From the NCBI GenBank assembly GCA_021234155.1, contig JAJEKV010000104.1, forward strand, positions 2,055,900-2,119,899: a DNA stretch of 64,000 bases, written 5' to 3'. Numbering within the stretch: the first letter of the stretch is position 1; each line of letters begins with the position of its first letter. A model generated the notes under the pieces. That model did not search any database. It was given only the letters and a program-made list of their open reading frames with translations, and was not told the DNA's origin. Source of the DNA: Isoetes taiwanensis (lineage: Eukaryota > Streptophyta > Lycopodiopsida > Isoetales > Isoetaceae). Made by a program: the position numbers and the translations under genes. This document shows, piece by piece, positions 48,771-58,234 of this stretch.

Positions 48771-49720
48771 GTTTCCGGGATGGCAGAATAAACTTTTTGG
48801 CATAACTTTTGCATCCGGACTCCGTTTTCAGCGTTTTTTATCTCGTTGGAAAGCTTGTTCAGAGGGCTTTGATAAAGGCAAAAACCAAGCATATGATTTA
48901 TAGAAGTAGACCCTGAAATTGGGCTCAAATTGGACGGGCGCCCAATTTTAGGGGCTCAAGGGTGGCAGTATAGGTTTCTCGGCATAACTTTTGGTTACTT
49001 GACCAAGCTTTTGGCGTTCTTTAGCTTCTTGGAATGCTTATTCAGAGGGCTTTGATAAAGAAAATAATCAAGCATAAGATTTATCTAAATGGGCTCCAAA
49101 TATGGCTCAAATTGGGCGGGCGCCCAATTTGAGTGGCTCCGGGTGTCAGAATACTTTTTTTGGCATAACTTTTGCATCCCGACCCGCTTTTGGCGCTTTT
49201 TATCTCGCTGGAAAGCTTGTTCAGAGGGCCTTTCAAGCATACTGTTTACATAAATGGGGCTCTAAATTAGGCGGGCGCCCAATTTGAGCGCACAAAGGTG
49301 GCGTATGTATACGATTTTGGCATAACTCTTGTATTCTGACTCTTTTTGGTGCTTTTAGCTCGTTGGAAAGCTTGTCCAGAAGACCTATAAAGCATAGTTA
49401 CACAAATGGGGCTCTAAATTGGGCGCCCGCCCAATTTGAGGGGCTCCGTGGTGGCAATGCATAGGATTTTTGGCATAACCCATGTATTCTCGACTGGTTT
49501 TTGGCGCTTTTAGCTCGTTGGAAAGCTTGTCCAAAGGGCCTTTCAAGCATACCATTTACACGATATGGGGACCCAAATTGGGCCCGCCAAGTTGAGGGAG
49601 CACAATGGTGGCGATATGTATACCTGGCTTTTGGCATAACTCTTGTATTCGGACTCCTCGTTGGAAAGCTTGTCCAGAGGGCTTTTCATGCATATTATTT
49701 ACACAAGTGGGGTCCCTTGA
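48744..49720 (+). repeat. Tandem repeat, 150-185 bp period, each unit headed by a GGGCG palindrome
   Basis: Six units start at about 48744, 48927, 49109, 49264, 49416 and 49574. Each has AAATTGGGCG, two bases, CGCCCAATTT (perfect at 48744-48765, 49109-49130 and 49416-49437; one mismatch at 48927 and 49264; decayed at 49574). A body with TTTTGGCATAACTTTTGCAT and CGTTGGAAAGCTTGT-CAGAGG follows. Spacer bases are GG in most and CC at 49416. Confidence 0.88.
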
Positions 49721-50210
49721 TAAAGTTCGGCCTAGGGATAGGCACGTGGGCACCTATGGAATAATGGAATCTCAGTAATTCTACCTATAGAGCAAGATAA
49801 TCCTTATAGAGCAAGATAATCCTAAGGATGTGCGCTTCTAAAGCATACTAGCATAGCAAAAAAAAGATAGATGGAAAAGGTGAAAACAAGAATAAAACAT
49901 ATAGAATGTGGATTAAGCTAACAGGAAAAAAGGCCTCCATACTCTACAAGCAAGAAGAACATAGATCTATGACAGATGAAGAGAACAAGCTTGAAAATAA
50001 GCACCTGTGATTATTCTCCTTCTGCTATATCGATGTAGATGAAGATAGCGGCCTATAAGGTATGGCGCCACTGATGCAAATAAGATGCTTAATGATGTTA
50101 TCAGCAAAGAATGGAGGTCGATGTGCCAAGAGCTAGGCGTGGTGCTCTTCTGAGAGAGAAGGAAGAAATAGGGGCCCCCTTTTCCCTCCCCGGCCATTAG
50201 AACCAAACGC

Positions 50211-50465
50211 CCACGATTCAAATTCAAATTTTGAATGTGGGCCCGTTGCGTTCCCCATCTCCCCTCCCGCCCACCATTCAAATTCAAATTTTGAATGTGG
50301 GCCCGTTGCGTTCCCCATCTCCCCTCCCGCCCACCATTCAAATTCAAATTTTGAATGTGGGCCCGCTATGCTCCCCATCTCCCTCCCTTCCATGATTTAA
50401 ATTCAAATTTTAAATGTGGGCCCCTGCTGTTCTCCTCAAGACGTGATTCAAATTCAAATTTCACC
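50211..50465 (+). repeat. 60-bp tandem repeat, about four units
   Basis: 50221-50280 and 50281-50340 are identical; 50341-50400 and the next unit are diverged. Each contains AATTCAAATTTTGAATGTGG and a C-rich stretch, CCCCATCTCCCCTCCCGCCC. It is open on the minus strand only because the period is a multiple of three. Confidence 0.93.
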
Positions 50466-51212
50466 CCCCATATTACATGACTACCTATGCAGTTGCAGAG
50501 CAGTATTGGGCATTTTACTACAGGGCGATCGGCTCCATCACTAGCTTGGCGACTGCGTCTTTGCTGATAACATCATTCAGTGGCGCCCAGCGACTCTAGT
50601 CTTGCCTCTACTATGTTTAAAATAGAGGTATGGTTTCTTTTACATATTTTTTGATTATGTAGCTTTTATCAATCTATGTTTTGGTCATCTTGTGTCTAAT
50701 AGACGAGTTACTTGTATTGTCTCCAGTACATAATTTTTATATCCATTCTTGTTTAATGTTTCTTCCCAATATCATGTGCCCATCTTGTTCAGTTAACTTG
50801 AATTCTGTAAGAGGCCAATGTGATACTTCAGTAAAAAGTATCTCAATCTTCAAAAGGGTGATCTGGCTATTTTAGTGGCCCCATCTAAATTGTTATTCTT
50901 TGAGCGCCAAAGCCTTCTTTACCTATATAGGTTGTCATATCACACAGCACAGTTCATGAGATGCACTTTGCTTACTTAGACCGACTCAAGCATTTGCTTA
51001 CCTAGACCACCCAATATGTTTGCTTACCTAGACCGACTCAAGCATTTGACCACCCAATATGTTATCGTATGACACAGTGCCTGTCCACTTTTCCTATCTA
51101 AATTAGGTAGTCGCCCAGTATATTTATAGATTTCCTATCTAAATTAGGTAGTCACCCAGTATATTTATAGAGGATAAGGCACCTGGTCCATGAGATTCAC
51201 TTTTTCCTATCT

Positions 51213-51764
51213 AAATTGGGCGGGCGCCCAATATGTTTATAAGATAAGCCCCCGGTCCATGGGATTCACTTCTTCCTATCTAAATTGGGCGGGCGCCCAG
51301 GATAAGCCCCCAATCTATGAGATTCACTTTCTCGTCACTAAATTGGTTCACTTTTTTCCATCTAAATTGGGCGGCCGCCCAATATATGTCTGATAATGCT
51401 GTGTCACACTCGTTATTGGTTCCCTTTTCTCCACCTAAATTGGGCGGTCGCCCAATATGTAATGCTCCTCGACCGATCACATAGGGACTCTTTACACGCA
51501 TTCATAGACAGATCGCACACACTTACCTACCTACGGTCGTACGTAATTATGCATGTCATATCACCGTAAGAGTTCCCCGAGATGCACCTTCAAGCAGAAT
51601 ATATCCGTAAAGCTAAACCATTTAAATTGGGCGAACGCCCTATTCACAAGTTTTTTCGCTAGAAACATCCATACTTATCATCTCTTTTGTTTGTTTACGA
51701 TCATAAGATTCAAAGGATTCAAATAGCTTTTGAATCCTCATTTCTAAACTATTTAAATTGGGCG
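51213..51764. repeat. Second cluster of AAATTGGGCG-N2-CGCCCAAT palindromes
   Basis: Palindromes at 51213-51234 (spacer GG), 51282-51300 (GG, cut short), 51364-51385 (GC), 51437-51458 (GT) and 51624-51644 (AA), with a half site at 51754. The arms hold while the two central bases vary, the pattern of a site read by a dimer. Surrounding sequence has short repeated phrases (TTTCCTATCTAAATT) but no gene. Confidence 0.88.
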
Positions 51765-53150
51765 ATTTCGCGTAAACTTACATATCTTGTTACTAGAAGC
51801 ATTTACGGATCGTAAGCATGAAGCCAAATAACATTAATAAGATTGAAATCCCCAAATTTGAAGCCTAATTTTGAGAACTTTCACATTCATATTTTAACTT
51901 ACGGGATCTAACTTCATCTTCAGATTTCGGATTATTTGCTTCGTGGTTTGGACCCTTTCATTTCTTCAATGAGTTCTAGCAGCCTAAAAGGAATGTGCAA
52001 GACCGCTTTTACTCCATAAGTAAATGTATGATGAGCGCATCGATGGAACAAGTATCAAGTGAAGAAGCGTGCAATGATTCAGTCGACCTTCGATTCACTT
52101 GTAGGTTATTAACAAAAAAAGATCATGTATACGCATTTGAGACCTCTACCACGACCTAGCCCGACCAAAACTCTGTTGCCCTTACTTTTTTAGCCCGGAC
52201 CGGCTTCGAGCTTCGGAGAGCCGATGACATCTCTCATTCTAGCCGCCATACCAAGAACACTAGCCCGCTGACATCGCATACCTGGTAGCTCCCCCATCGC
52301 TGCCTGGCACCAAGCACAGCTACTCCGCCAAGCACAGCTACTCCGCCATAGCCGCCCTGTTACGTTGAGAATTTAGGGTTAGGTCATGTACATTTATTTT
52401 ATTGCCCTAAGTTTTTTTTTTTTTTTTTTTTTTGGAGTGCCATTTCAAATATGAATATCACCTCGTTGAAATGTATGCCATCACACATGTTCTTCTACCT
52501 CTATGTTGCATCCCAACTAGTATTACAGGTTGCATCCTAACTACTAGTACACGTGAATGCTAATATGGAGGTTGTGTAGGTGTGCAGTTTGATCACCATG
52601 GCATTATGAGCATTATGATGGATATGGCGACTTGCAATTTAATTTGATCCACAATGTGAAGTCACACATGATGTTGGTATATGACATGTTGGCCGACTGA
52701 TGTTGGAAGAAGAGATCGAGGCCAACAACTCCTAGTTACCGTCGATCTATGATCTAGAGGTAACATCCAATATCGACCCATGTAGGGACCCCAACATGTG
52801 GTAACTCATTTTTATTTACGTCTAGCATTGGCTCTAAATTACAGCGTCTATGATCTAGAGGTAACATTCATCGTCAACCCATGATCTAGAGGTAACATTT
52901 ATTGTCAACCCATGCAGGGATGGTAGCTAGTTTATGAAGCATATGCAGCACTCGCTTGGGACGTCTGTTAGTCGACTATGCTTGGGAACCGTCGAACAAG
53001 AATAAGATACCCAATACTATCAAGATACACGTGCATGCTGCTGAGGCATATGCAGCACTCGCAGGGGATGTCAATTAGTGTATGGAAAAGAGTCTGATGC
53101 GAGAAGGCCAAAAAGTGGTCCATAAATTTAGGTATTGTCCATAATTAATG
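51765..53150. other. Stretch without a recognisable gene
   Basis: No convincing coding sequence. It holds a 22-base T run (52412-52433), a short duplicated phrase, GCACAGCTACTCCGCCA (about 52314-52347), and repeated GATCTAGAGGTAACAT phrases (about 52750-52900). Upstream exons of the ParB-like gene could lie here but I cannot identify them. Confidence 0.45.
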
Positions 53151-54380
53151 AAATTGTGCTTTTTTGATGAAGTGCAATCATGACAGCGGTGAAGTCTTTT
53201 ATGTTCTGAACAGCAGAATGCTCCTCATAAGCATGTGCAGACCTAAAGACGTCCATGATTACATGGCGGAAAATTACAAGAATGGCTATGTAAGTATGTC
53301 TTAGTGGCTTCATGTATAAATTTATACCGTCACCTTTCTAATTTACCCTGCATTACAGGACATAGTGGACATTTTGTCCTCAGTAATACTTTGTGAAGAA
53401 AAAGAAATGGTAAAGGGTCTTTGGTACCCACGTCCTCAAGAAGATGTCGAAAAGGACGACGTTTCAGAACAAGAAGAGGAAGAAGAGGAGGAACCGGTGG
53501 TGCCAAAGGGAAAGGGTAGGAAGCATTCCCTGGTAGTAGATACACAGCCTCCTACCAAAAAGAAAAGAACCACAAAAGCCTTGACTATAGATGAGTCTGC
53601 AGAAGCTCTCCAGAAGGCTCCTGGAGCAGATCTTGTTGTGAAGCCCGCAGATAAGTCAAGTGCTATTTTAAAATGGGTTAATGACACTAAACTGCTCAAG
53701 CAAACCATTTCTTTGACATTGAGCACTATTAAGAGGCCACCTAAAAATGAAGATGGTGTCAGAGTGCTTCAGGTCCGGAAGCTGTACGCGGCACATGTGG
53801 CTATACTGAAGCAAAGAATGAGAAGGAATCCTCATGCCCATGTGTCGCCACTAGTTGTAATGGTTGACAGGAGTCAGTGCAACCAATTAAAAGATTACAA
53901 AAAGGCTGACTTCGAAGATTACACCTATTATGTTCTTGGAGGCACACATAGTTACAAGGCAAGGAAAGAACTATCAAAGGAAGAAAGCCGTAACTAAGTG
54001 GATGAAGAGGCAAAAGTCATTGCCTTGAGTCATAATCTCGACAATGACTTCAGATTGAAAATGAGCCTAATAGACAAGATCCGCTTTATGCACCGAGAGT
54101 ACGTGGAGTTCAAACACGTGCATGGAGAGGACTTTAAAAAACAAAAAAACAAGCTCCAAGAACTTCGAGAAGCTTGTGTCACAGAGTGTTGCCTTAGCTA
54201 TGATTCAGATAAGAAGCCCATAATGGCTGTGAAGCAGTACGACAATTACTTCCAACTTGCCTTCAGAGATGGTCAAGTAAGTAAAAGCTTTAATTTAGTC
54301 CTCTGTAGTATCCTTAGCATAGCTTAATTTGTGTATTAACATCGAACTTTGTAAATACGTACCAACCATGGAAGCCTGGT

Positions 54381-54516
54381 CACGGTATAAATTTATACCG
54401 TGGCTGGTCACGGTATAAATTTATACCGTGCCGAGGTCACGGTATAAATTTTATACCGTACCCAGGCACGGTATAAATTTATACCGTGACCTGCCACGGT
54501 ATAAATTTATACCGTG
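54381..54516. repeat. Five-unit array of 22-bp palindromes in an intron
   Basis: Units start at 54381, 54409, 54438, 54467 and 54495, spaced 28-29 bp. Four are perfect 22-bp palindromes, arms CACGGTATAAA and TTTATACCGTG; the third has one extra T. Spacers are short (such as GCTGGT, ACCTGC), often continuing the symmetry with GGT/ACC. The array sits between a GTAAGT donor at about 54279 and the exon that starts near 54600. Confidence 0.95.
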
Positions 54517-55598
54517 ACCAGGCCACCGTGTGCATTTAGACAGTAGACTGCGCAACAAACACTTGTACGCCATTCAACACTAAACTACTTGTGTTTGATT
54601 ATTGTGGGATCTTCAAGAAAGAATATTTTGTATGTTCGAGGATGGTGAGCTGAAAGAACAAGCTAGCTCTGCAGGAAAAAAACCAAAAAAAGGTGGTGAA
54701 GCAAAACAAAAAAACATGAGCATTGTACCCTGGACGCAGCTACAGGGTTTAAAAAGCAAAGAAATTTTTGTGCTTAATTTTAAAAAAAGTAGTGGCCAAG
54801 GAATTCACTCTAGACGAAATGGCCAAGGAAGCTAAGACGTAAGCCACGTTTGCTATGCCGTGTTCTTTTTTCCCACATTTTGTCTTACCACATTTTTCCC
54901 TCTGCAGTCAAAAAGACATTGTCACCTGCCAGGCCGAGTTAATGAAGCAACTAAACCCGAGGACTTTGGAGGAGTGCAAGCTTTTATATCCAACTTGTAT
55001 TACGATAGTATTATCGAGAGCACGCCGTTAACTTCAAAGTATCGGGTAAGTTTTACGAAAAAATACTTTTTGTTTTCGCGGCCTTTGTCTCACGCTTTTC
55101 TTACGTAACAAGAAGAAAGGGCTACCAACGTGTTTTTAAACTTGGTTCAGAGGGCCAAGGAGGAGAGGCGGCCGAAAGGCCATTGAGCGAGGGAAAAGAA
55201 GCCGGCACTACAAGTTTTGACACTAGCTATGAGAGATTTACGACATGTGGTCGGATCGCTTGTCTGTGGTTGTTGTCGGGAGATTGCACGCAGGTCGGGA
55301 ACTCTTTTTGGACAAGCAAAATTTTACACCGCGGCATTGCGCATATTCCATACTTTTAAAATTAAGGATAGCGCTTTTGACGAGGGAGGCCTTCACGCGA
55401 CGCAAGTCCGCGCTTTTTGGACGGCTGAAGGAAGTCACGGGCCACATCCGCAAACCGGAGGGTCATCATTTTTCATTCCGACCCGCAGACGATGTCGGTG
55501 CTTTTTGCCATTGGGAGTCGCCAGAACGCTGGCTTCAAAACCGCTGCATGGTAAGCTTTAAATTTATTGCTTTCCTATTTACTATAACACCACCTGCT

Positions 55599-55732
55599 TA
55601 AATTTATACAAAGAAGCCGCTTCGTGGTATAAATTTATACAAAGAAGGCAACCTTCAGATAAATTTATACTGAAGATCTACACCATGGTATAAGTTTATA
55701 CAAAGAAGGCAATTGTGGTATAAATTTATACC
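55599..55732. repeat. TATAAATTTATA palindromes between methyltransferase-like exons
   Basis: Perfect cores at 55627-55640 and 55717-55732, a one-mismatch copy at 55688-55701, a partial at 55599, and a copy at 55653-55675 with its own extra arms, CTTCAG and CTGAAG, and one base missing. Another perfect single copy lies in an upstream intron at 53314-53327. Confidence 0.92.
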
Positions 55733-56456
55733 GCCACACCACTCGAACTAACTTATTTTCTTTGTTTTCTTTCTACTAATTTTTAATTGTTGTATTGTTT
55801 GGCGTGGGCTAAAAATAAATGTCAAGGGACATGGTGGTGGTCCGCTTAGTAAGTCAAGTTTTGAGCATTTCCATATAGGTTTTACAAATACGGACGCCAA
55901 AAAGACCATGGTTCATTTCAATACGCGCAATGAGAAGACTCCTCCTCGCAACGCTTTCAATTTCCCTACCGCTCGCAAAATTGAGAGACCCACGACAAGG
56001 CTACGGGTATCCCATTATCGGGGCTGCACGAGGCTAATTAATAATTTAATACGGTGGTTTTCTCGCCCGAGACCGGATTTTGATGCATTTTCTCGCTCAA
56101 GCACCATTAAAGAAGCTTGCCCTTGCTGTGGGCTAACGCTGTTCTCTCGACATAGACCCGGGATAAAATAAGTTTCATCGTGACCGGATAAGCTCTTGTG
56201 AATCCTTTCCCGATGAAAACGAGGAACCGGGAGCAAAGAACGGTGTTGGCGATGTTAAAGGCACGATACGTAAATCCAAAATCCACTTACCGAAGAAGAG
56301 ATGAGGAAGTGGAGTTTGTCGACTGAGCCTATGCGCTACCGAGAAACCTCTGCATTTGGAATCGTATGTGTGCCTCTCGCTATTGTACCCTCACAAGAGA
56401 TGATCCTAAGGGGTAATGAGTCCCGTGGACCGGAAGACCCACCTCCTCCACCTCCC

Positions 56457-56470
56457 GTATAAATTTATAC
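56457..56470. repeat. Last TATAAATTTATA palindrome, 3' of the methyltransferase-like gene
   Basis: Perfect GTATAAATTTATAC, about 470 bp from the right TIR. From here to the TIR the DNA is AT-rich with no gene. Confidence 0.92.
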
Positions 56471-56910
56471 AGTCAGGATTATAAACTAACTTTCATTGTA
56501 AACTATGTGCTAAGAATTATAATAATATTTTGATGAAGATTTTTAAACTGAAAGCTTTGTCTCTTCAACAATGCTTAATTAGAACAACTCTTTCTTGCTC
56601 TATGATTTCACACTCTTTGTCTTTCCTATGTTTGATTTTCTTAGTACTTATATTAAGCTTGCAAAAAAAACAAACTATATTTCCTTCTATTTTCAACAAT
56701 AAATACTTATTGAGTTTTCAAATTTAATGTCTCTCTCCTCAAAACAAGCATTTTTTTTTGCCCTCTTTTAAAAATGAAAAGGCTTCAAAAATGTTGTTTT
56801 TTTAGGGGTATTTCGAATGCTACTTGCTCAACAATCTATTTTGCTCCCTATTTTGTCCGCTTTTTTTCAAGTTTCCAATTTTTATAAAGGAATCTTTCAA
56901 ACGACTTCTT

Positions 56911-56938
56911 AAATAAGTGCTTCATTTTAAACCTTGTT
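56911..56938 (-). repeat. Right TIR of the giant element
   Basis: Ends TTCATTTTAAACCTTGTT, imperfect reverse complement of the left TIR, followed by AATACCCCC of the split repeat. Confidence 0.8.
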
Positions 56939-57215
56939 AATACCCCCTTGGGTATTCGACTTGTGTAATGCAGGTGTGAATTTAGACGAGTCTAATACCC
57001 CCTTTTTAGGGATAGGAGGTCTAATGCAGGTGTGAGTTTAGACGAGTCTAATACCCCCTTTTTAGGGATAGGAGGTCCGACGAAGGAGAAATGGGAGGTA
57101 TTTGACTTGCCTAATATCAACCCAAAATTGGGGGTATTCGACTTGTAGAATAAGTGTGCAAGCCAAAACCACGAGTCTAATACCCCTATTCCACGAGTCT
57201 AATACCTCTTTGGAA
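56939..57215. repeat. GGGTATTCG motif cluster, right half
   Basis: Continuation of the cluster cut at 33504. It contains a local duplication: ACGAGTCTAATACCCC plus TTTTTAGGGATAGGAGGTC occurs twice (about 56981-57020 and 57040-57077). Confidence 0.8.
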
Positions 57216-57229
57216 TCCAAGTCCAAATT

Positions 57230-57652
57230 GGGGGCCAATAAATGCACCGTAGAAACAATGACTGAATAGAATATTTTTTGAGAACGTGGATTGTGTATTT
57301 GAACAAAGAATAATGTAAAGAATAACATGGTAAAAAAGAAGTGCATGCTCAGGTAGGCATCTCCCTCGTTATCGTAAAGAATCGGGTGAAAGCGCTTATA
57401 AAGGAGCCAAGTGAAGCGCTATCATACTCACCGTTTTCTCAGGTATCTTTTAACATCAAACCAATTTGATTTTCTACGATGACGATTTGATAATAGCAAA
57501 ATGACATCAACTTCACTCGCTTCAACCACTGAACCAAATTCAACAATTTGGCCCACTTTAAAAATGCTCCAACTAAGAAGGTATATAGCTTTCACTTTCG
57601 TGACGCCGCTAGATCCGCTCTATAAGCCACCCAAGCCCAAGCAAGACAAGGC
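57230..57652. repeat. Copy of the ABCC gene downstream flank (chimeric segment C)
   Basis: Matches 62460-62880, the DNA just downstream of the ABCC stop, with small indels. Other copies start at about 14284, 18060, 24115 and 27870. It breaks at 57652, after GACAAGGCACAA, where it joins a USP fragment. Confidence 0.82.
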
Positions 57653-57654
57653 AC

Positions 57655-58054
57655 AATAATAACATGATCCCCGGCTTTGCCATATTCTCTAAGGCCCATC
57701 TTAGAGCATGTTTGTCGCTTTGGTGAGAAATAGATGGCCACACCGGCAGTTCTTTGTGCCATAGCCGCTCTTTTTCTCCAAATCCGGCACTTGAAAATAA
57801 AATTTTATGCACTATTTCAAACCTAACAGAGACTAATTTCGCAGATCCAAGCCCTAAATCGGAATGTATTTCAAGAGCCCCAAGGCTTTGAAAGATTCAG
57901 AGGATCTGACTCAAGGCAGGCACTCCAACGGGGCGGCAGAAGCTGTTGCAAAGCTCGAATTCCAATGAAACAATGGAGAAATGGAATAATGTCTTAACGA
58001 AGAATACCGTTTCCATTTTCCATTACCGATTCTTATCTCCATAACTAGCAGATG
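57655..58054 (-). pseudogene. Universal stress protein 5' fragment (chimeric segment C)
   Basis: About 400 bp nearly identical to 60838-61248: part of USP exon 1 (KHALRWALEN; upstream residues garbled by indels) and its upstream region. It is fused on the left to ABCC flank at 57652 and on the right, at about 58055-58066, to GTACGACGAGGCAAG, the same sequence that follows the ABCC fragments at 15056 and 24865. No intact frame. Confidence 0.82.
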
Positions 58055-58234
58055 ATTTCCTGGAATTTGTACGACGAGGCAAGTTCATTTCCTCAGATAT
58101 TTCTTTGGGAGAAAAACAAAACTCTTCTTCGATTGAGTTGATGCCAGATAACCCACACCTTTGGATTCCTCTCGTCGGGAGCTTTTCCATGAGTGGTGCC
58201 TTTTCGTCGCAGTTGGAGCCAATGTAATGAATTC

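Larger units (their letters stand above)
53170..56171 (+). pseudogene. ParB-like plus DNA methyltransferase-like protein of the giant element, degraded
   Basis: Exon 53170-53293 (NSRMLLISMCRPKDVHDYMA) ends at GTAAGT. The exon from 53360 after TTACAG has an acidic and Lys-rich linker, then PLVVMVDRSQ and TYYVLGGTHSYKARKEL, resembling the ParB/sulfiredoxin G-x-H-x-x-x-A motif. An in-frame TAA lies at 53995; the frame continues DEEAKVIALSHNLDNDFRL to a GTAAGT donor near 54279. Later exons read SIVPWTQLQGL and QKDIVTCQAELMKQLNP. From 55250: YDMWSDRLS and GRLKEVTGHIRKPEGHHF; then 55800-56171: NAFNFPTARKIERPT, RVSHYRGC and DAFSRSSTIKEACPCCG with a decayed DIDPG. The last fits SAM-binding motif I (DAFSGSGT) of N6-adenine/N4-cytosine methyltransferases. 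DPPY motif IV is not readable. Family by motif only. Confidence 0.62.
33505..56938. mobile_element. Giant (23.4 kb) TIR transposon with nested blocks
   Basis: It begins AACAAAGTTTAAAATGAA (33505) and ends with the near reverse complement TTCATTTTAAACCTTGTT (56938). It is flanked by AATA on both sides (33501-33504, 56939-56942) and lies inside a repeat whose empty versions exist at 17828, 27636 and 62226. The duplication could also be read as 3 bp (TAA). Contents: DUF7869-like gene (33.9-36.9 kb, minus), palindrome cluster, SDGC/HGKG transposase and coiled-coil gene with ATGTACAT repeats (38-48 kb), GGGCG palindrome repeats (48.4-51.8 kb), ParB/methyltransferase-like gene with palindromes (53.2-56.5 kb). 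The middle blocks are probably later insertions. Confidence 0.8.

Noticed and set aside
50133-50393. Repetitive peptide frames on the minus strand
   Set aside because: Produced by a 60-bp tandem repeat, a multiple of three; the peptides are repeat artefacts.
54381-54516. CRISPR-like array of regularly spaced repeats
   Set aside because: Spacers are only about 6-7 bp, repeats are full palindromes, and the context is a plant transposon intron. It is a palindrome array.
33505-56938. PIF/Harbinger classification from a TAA duplication
   Set aside because: AATA (4 bp) fits the TIR symmetry at least as well, and no Harbinger transposase or Myb-like partner was seen.
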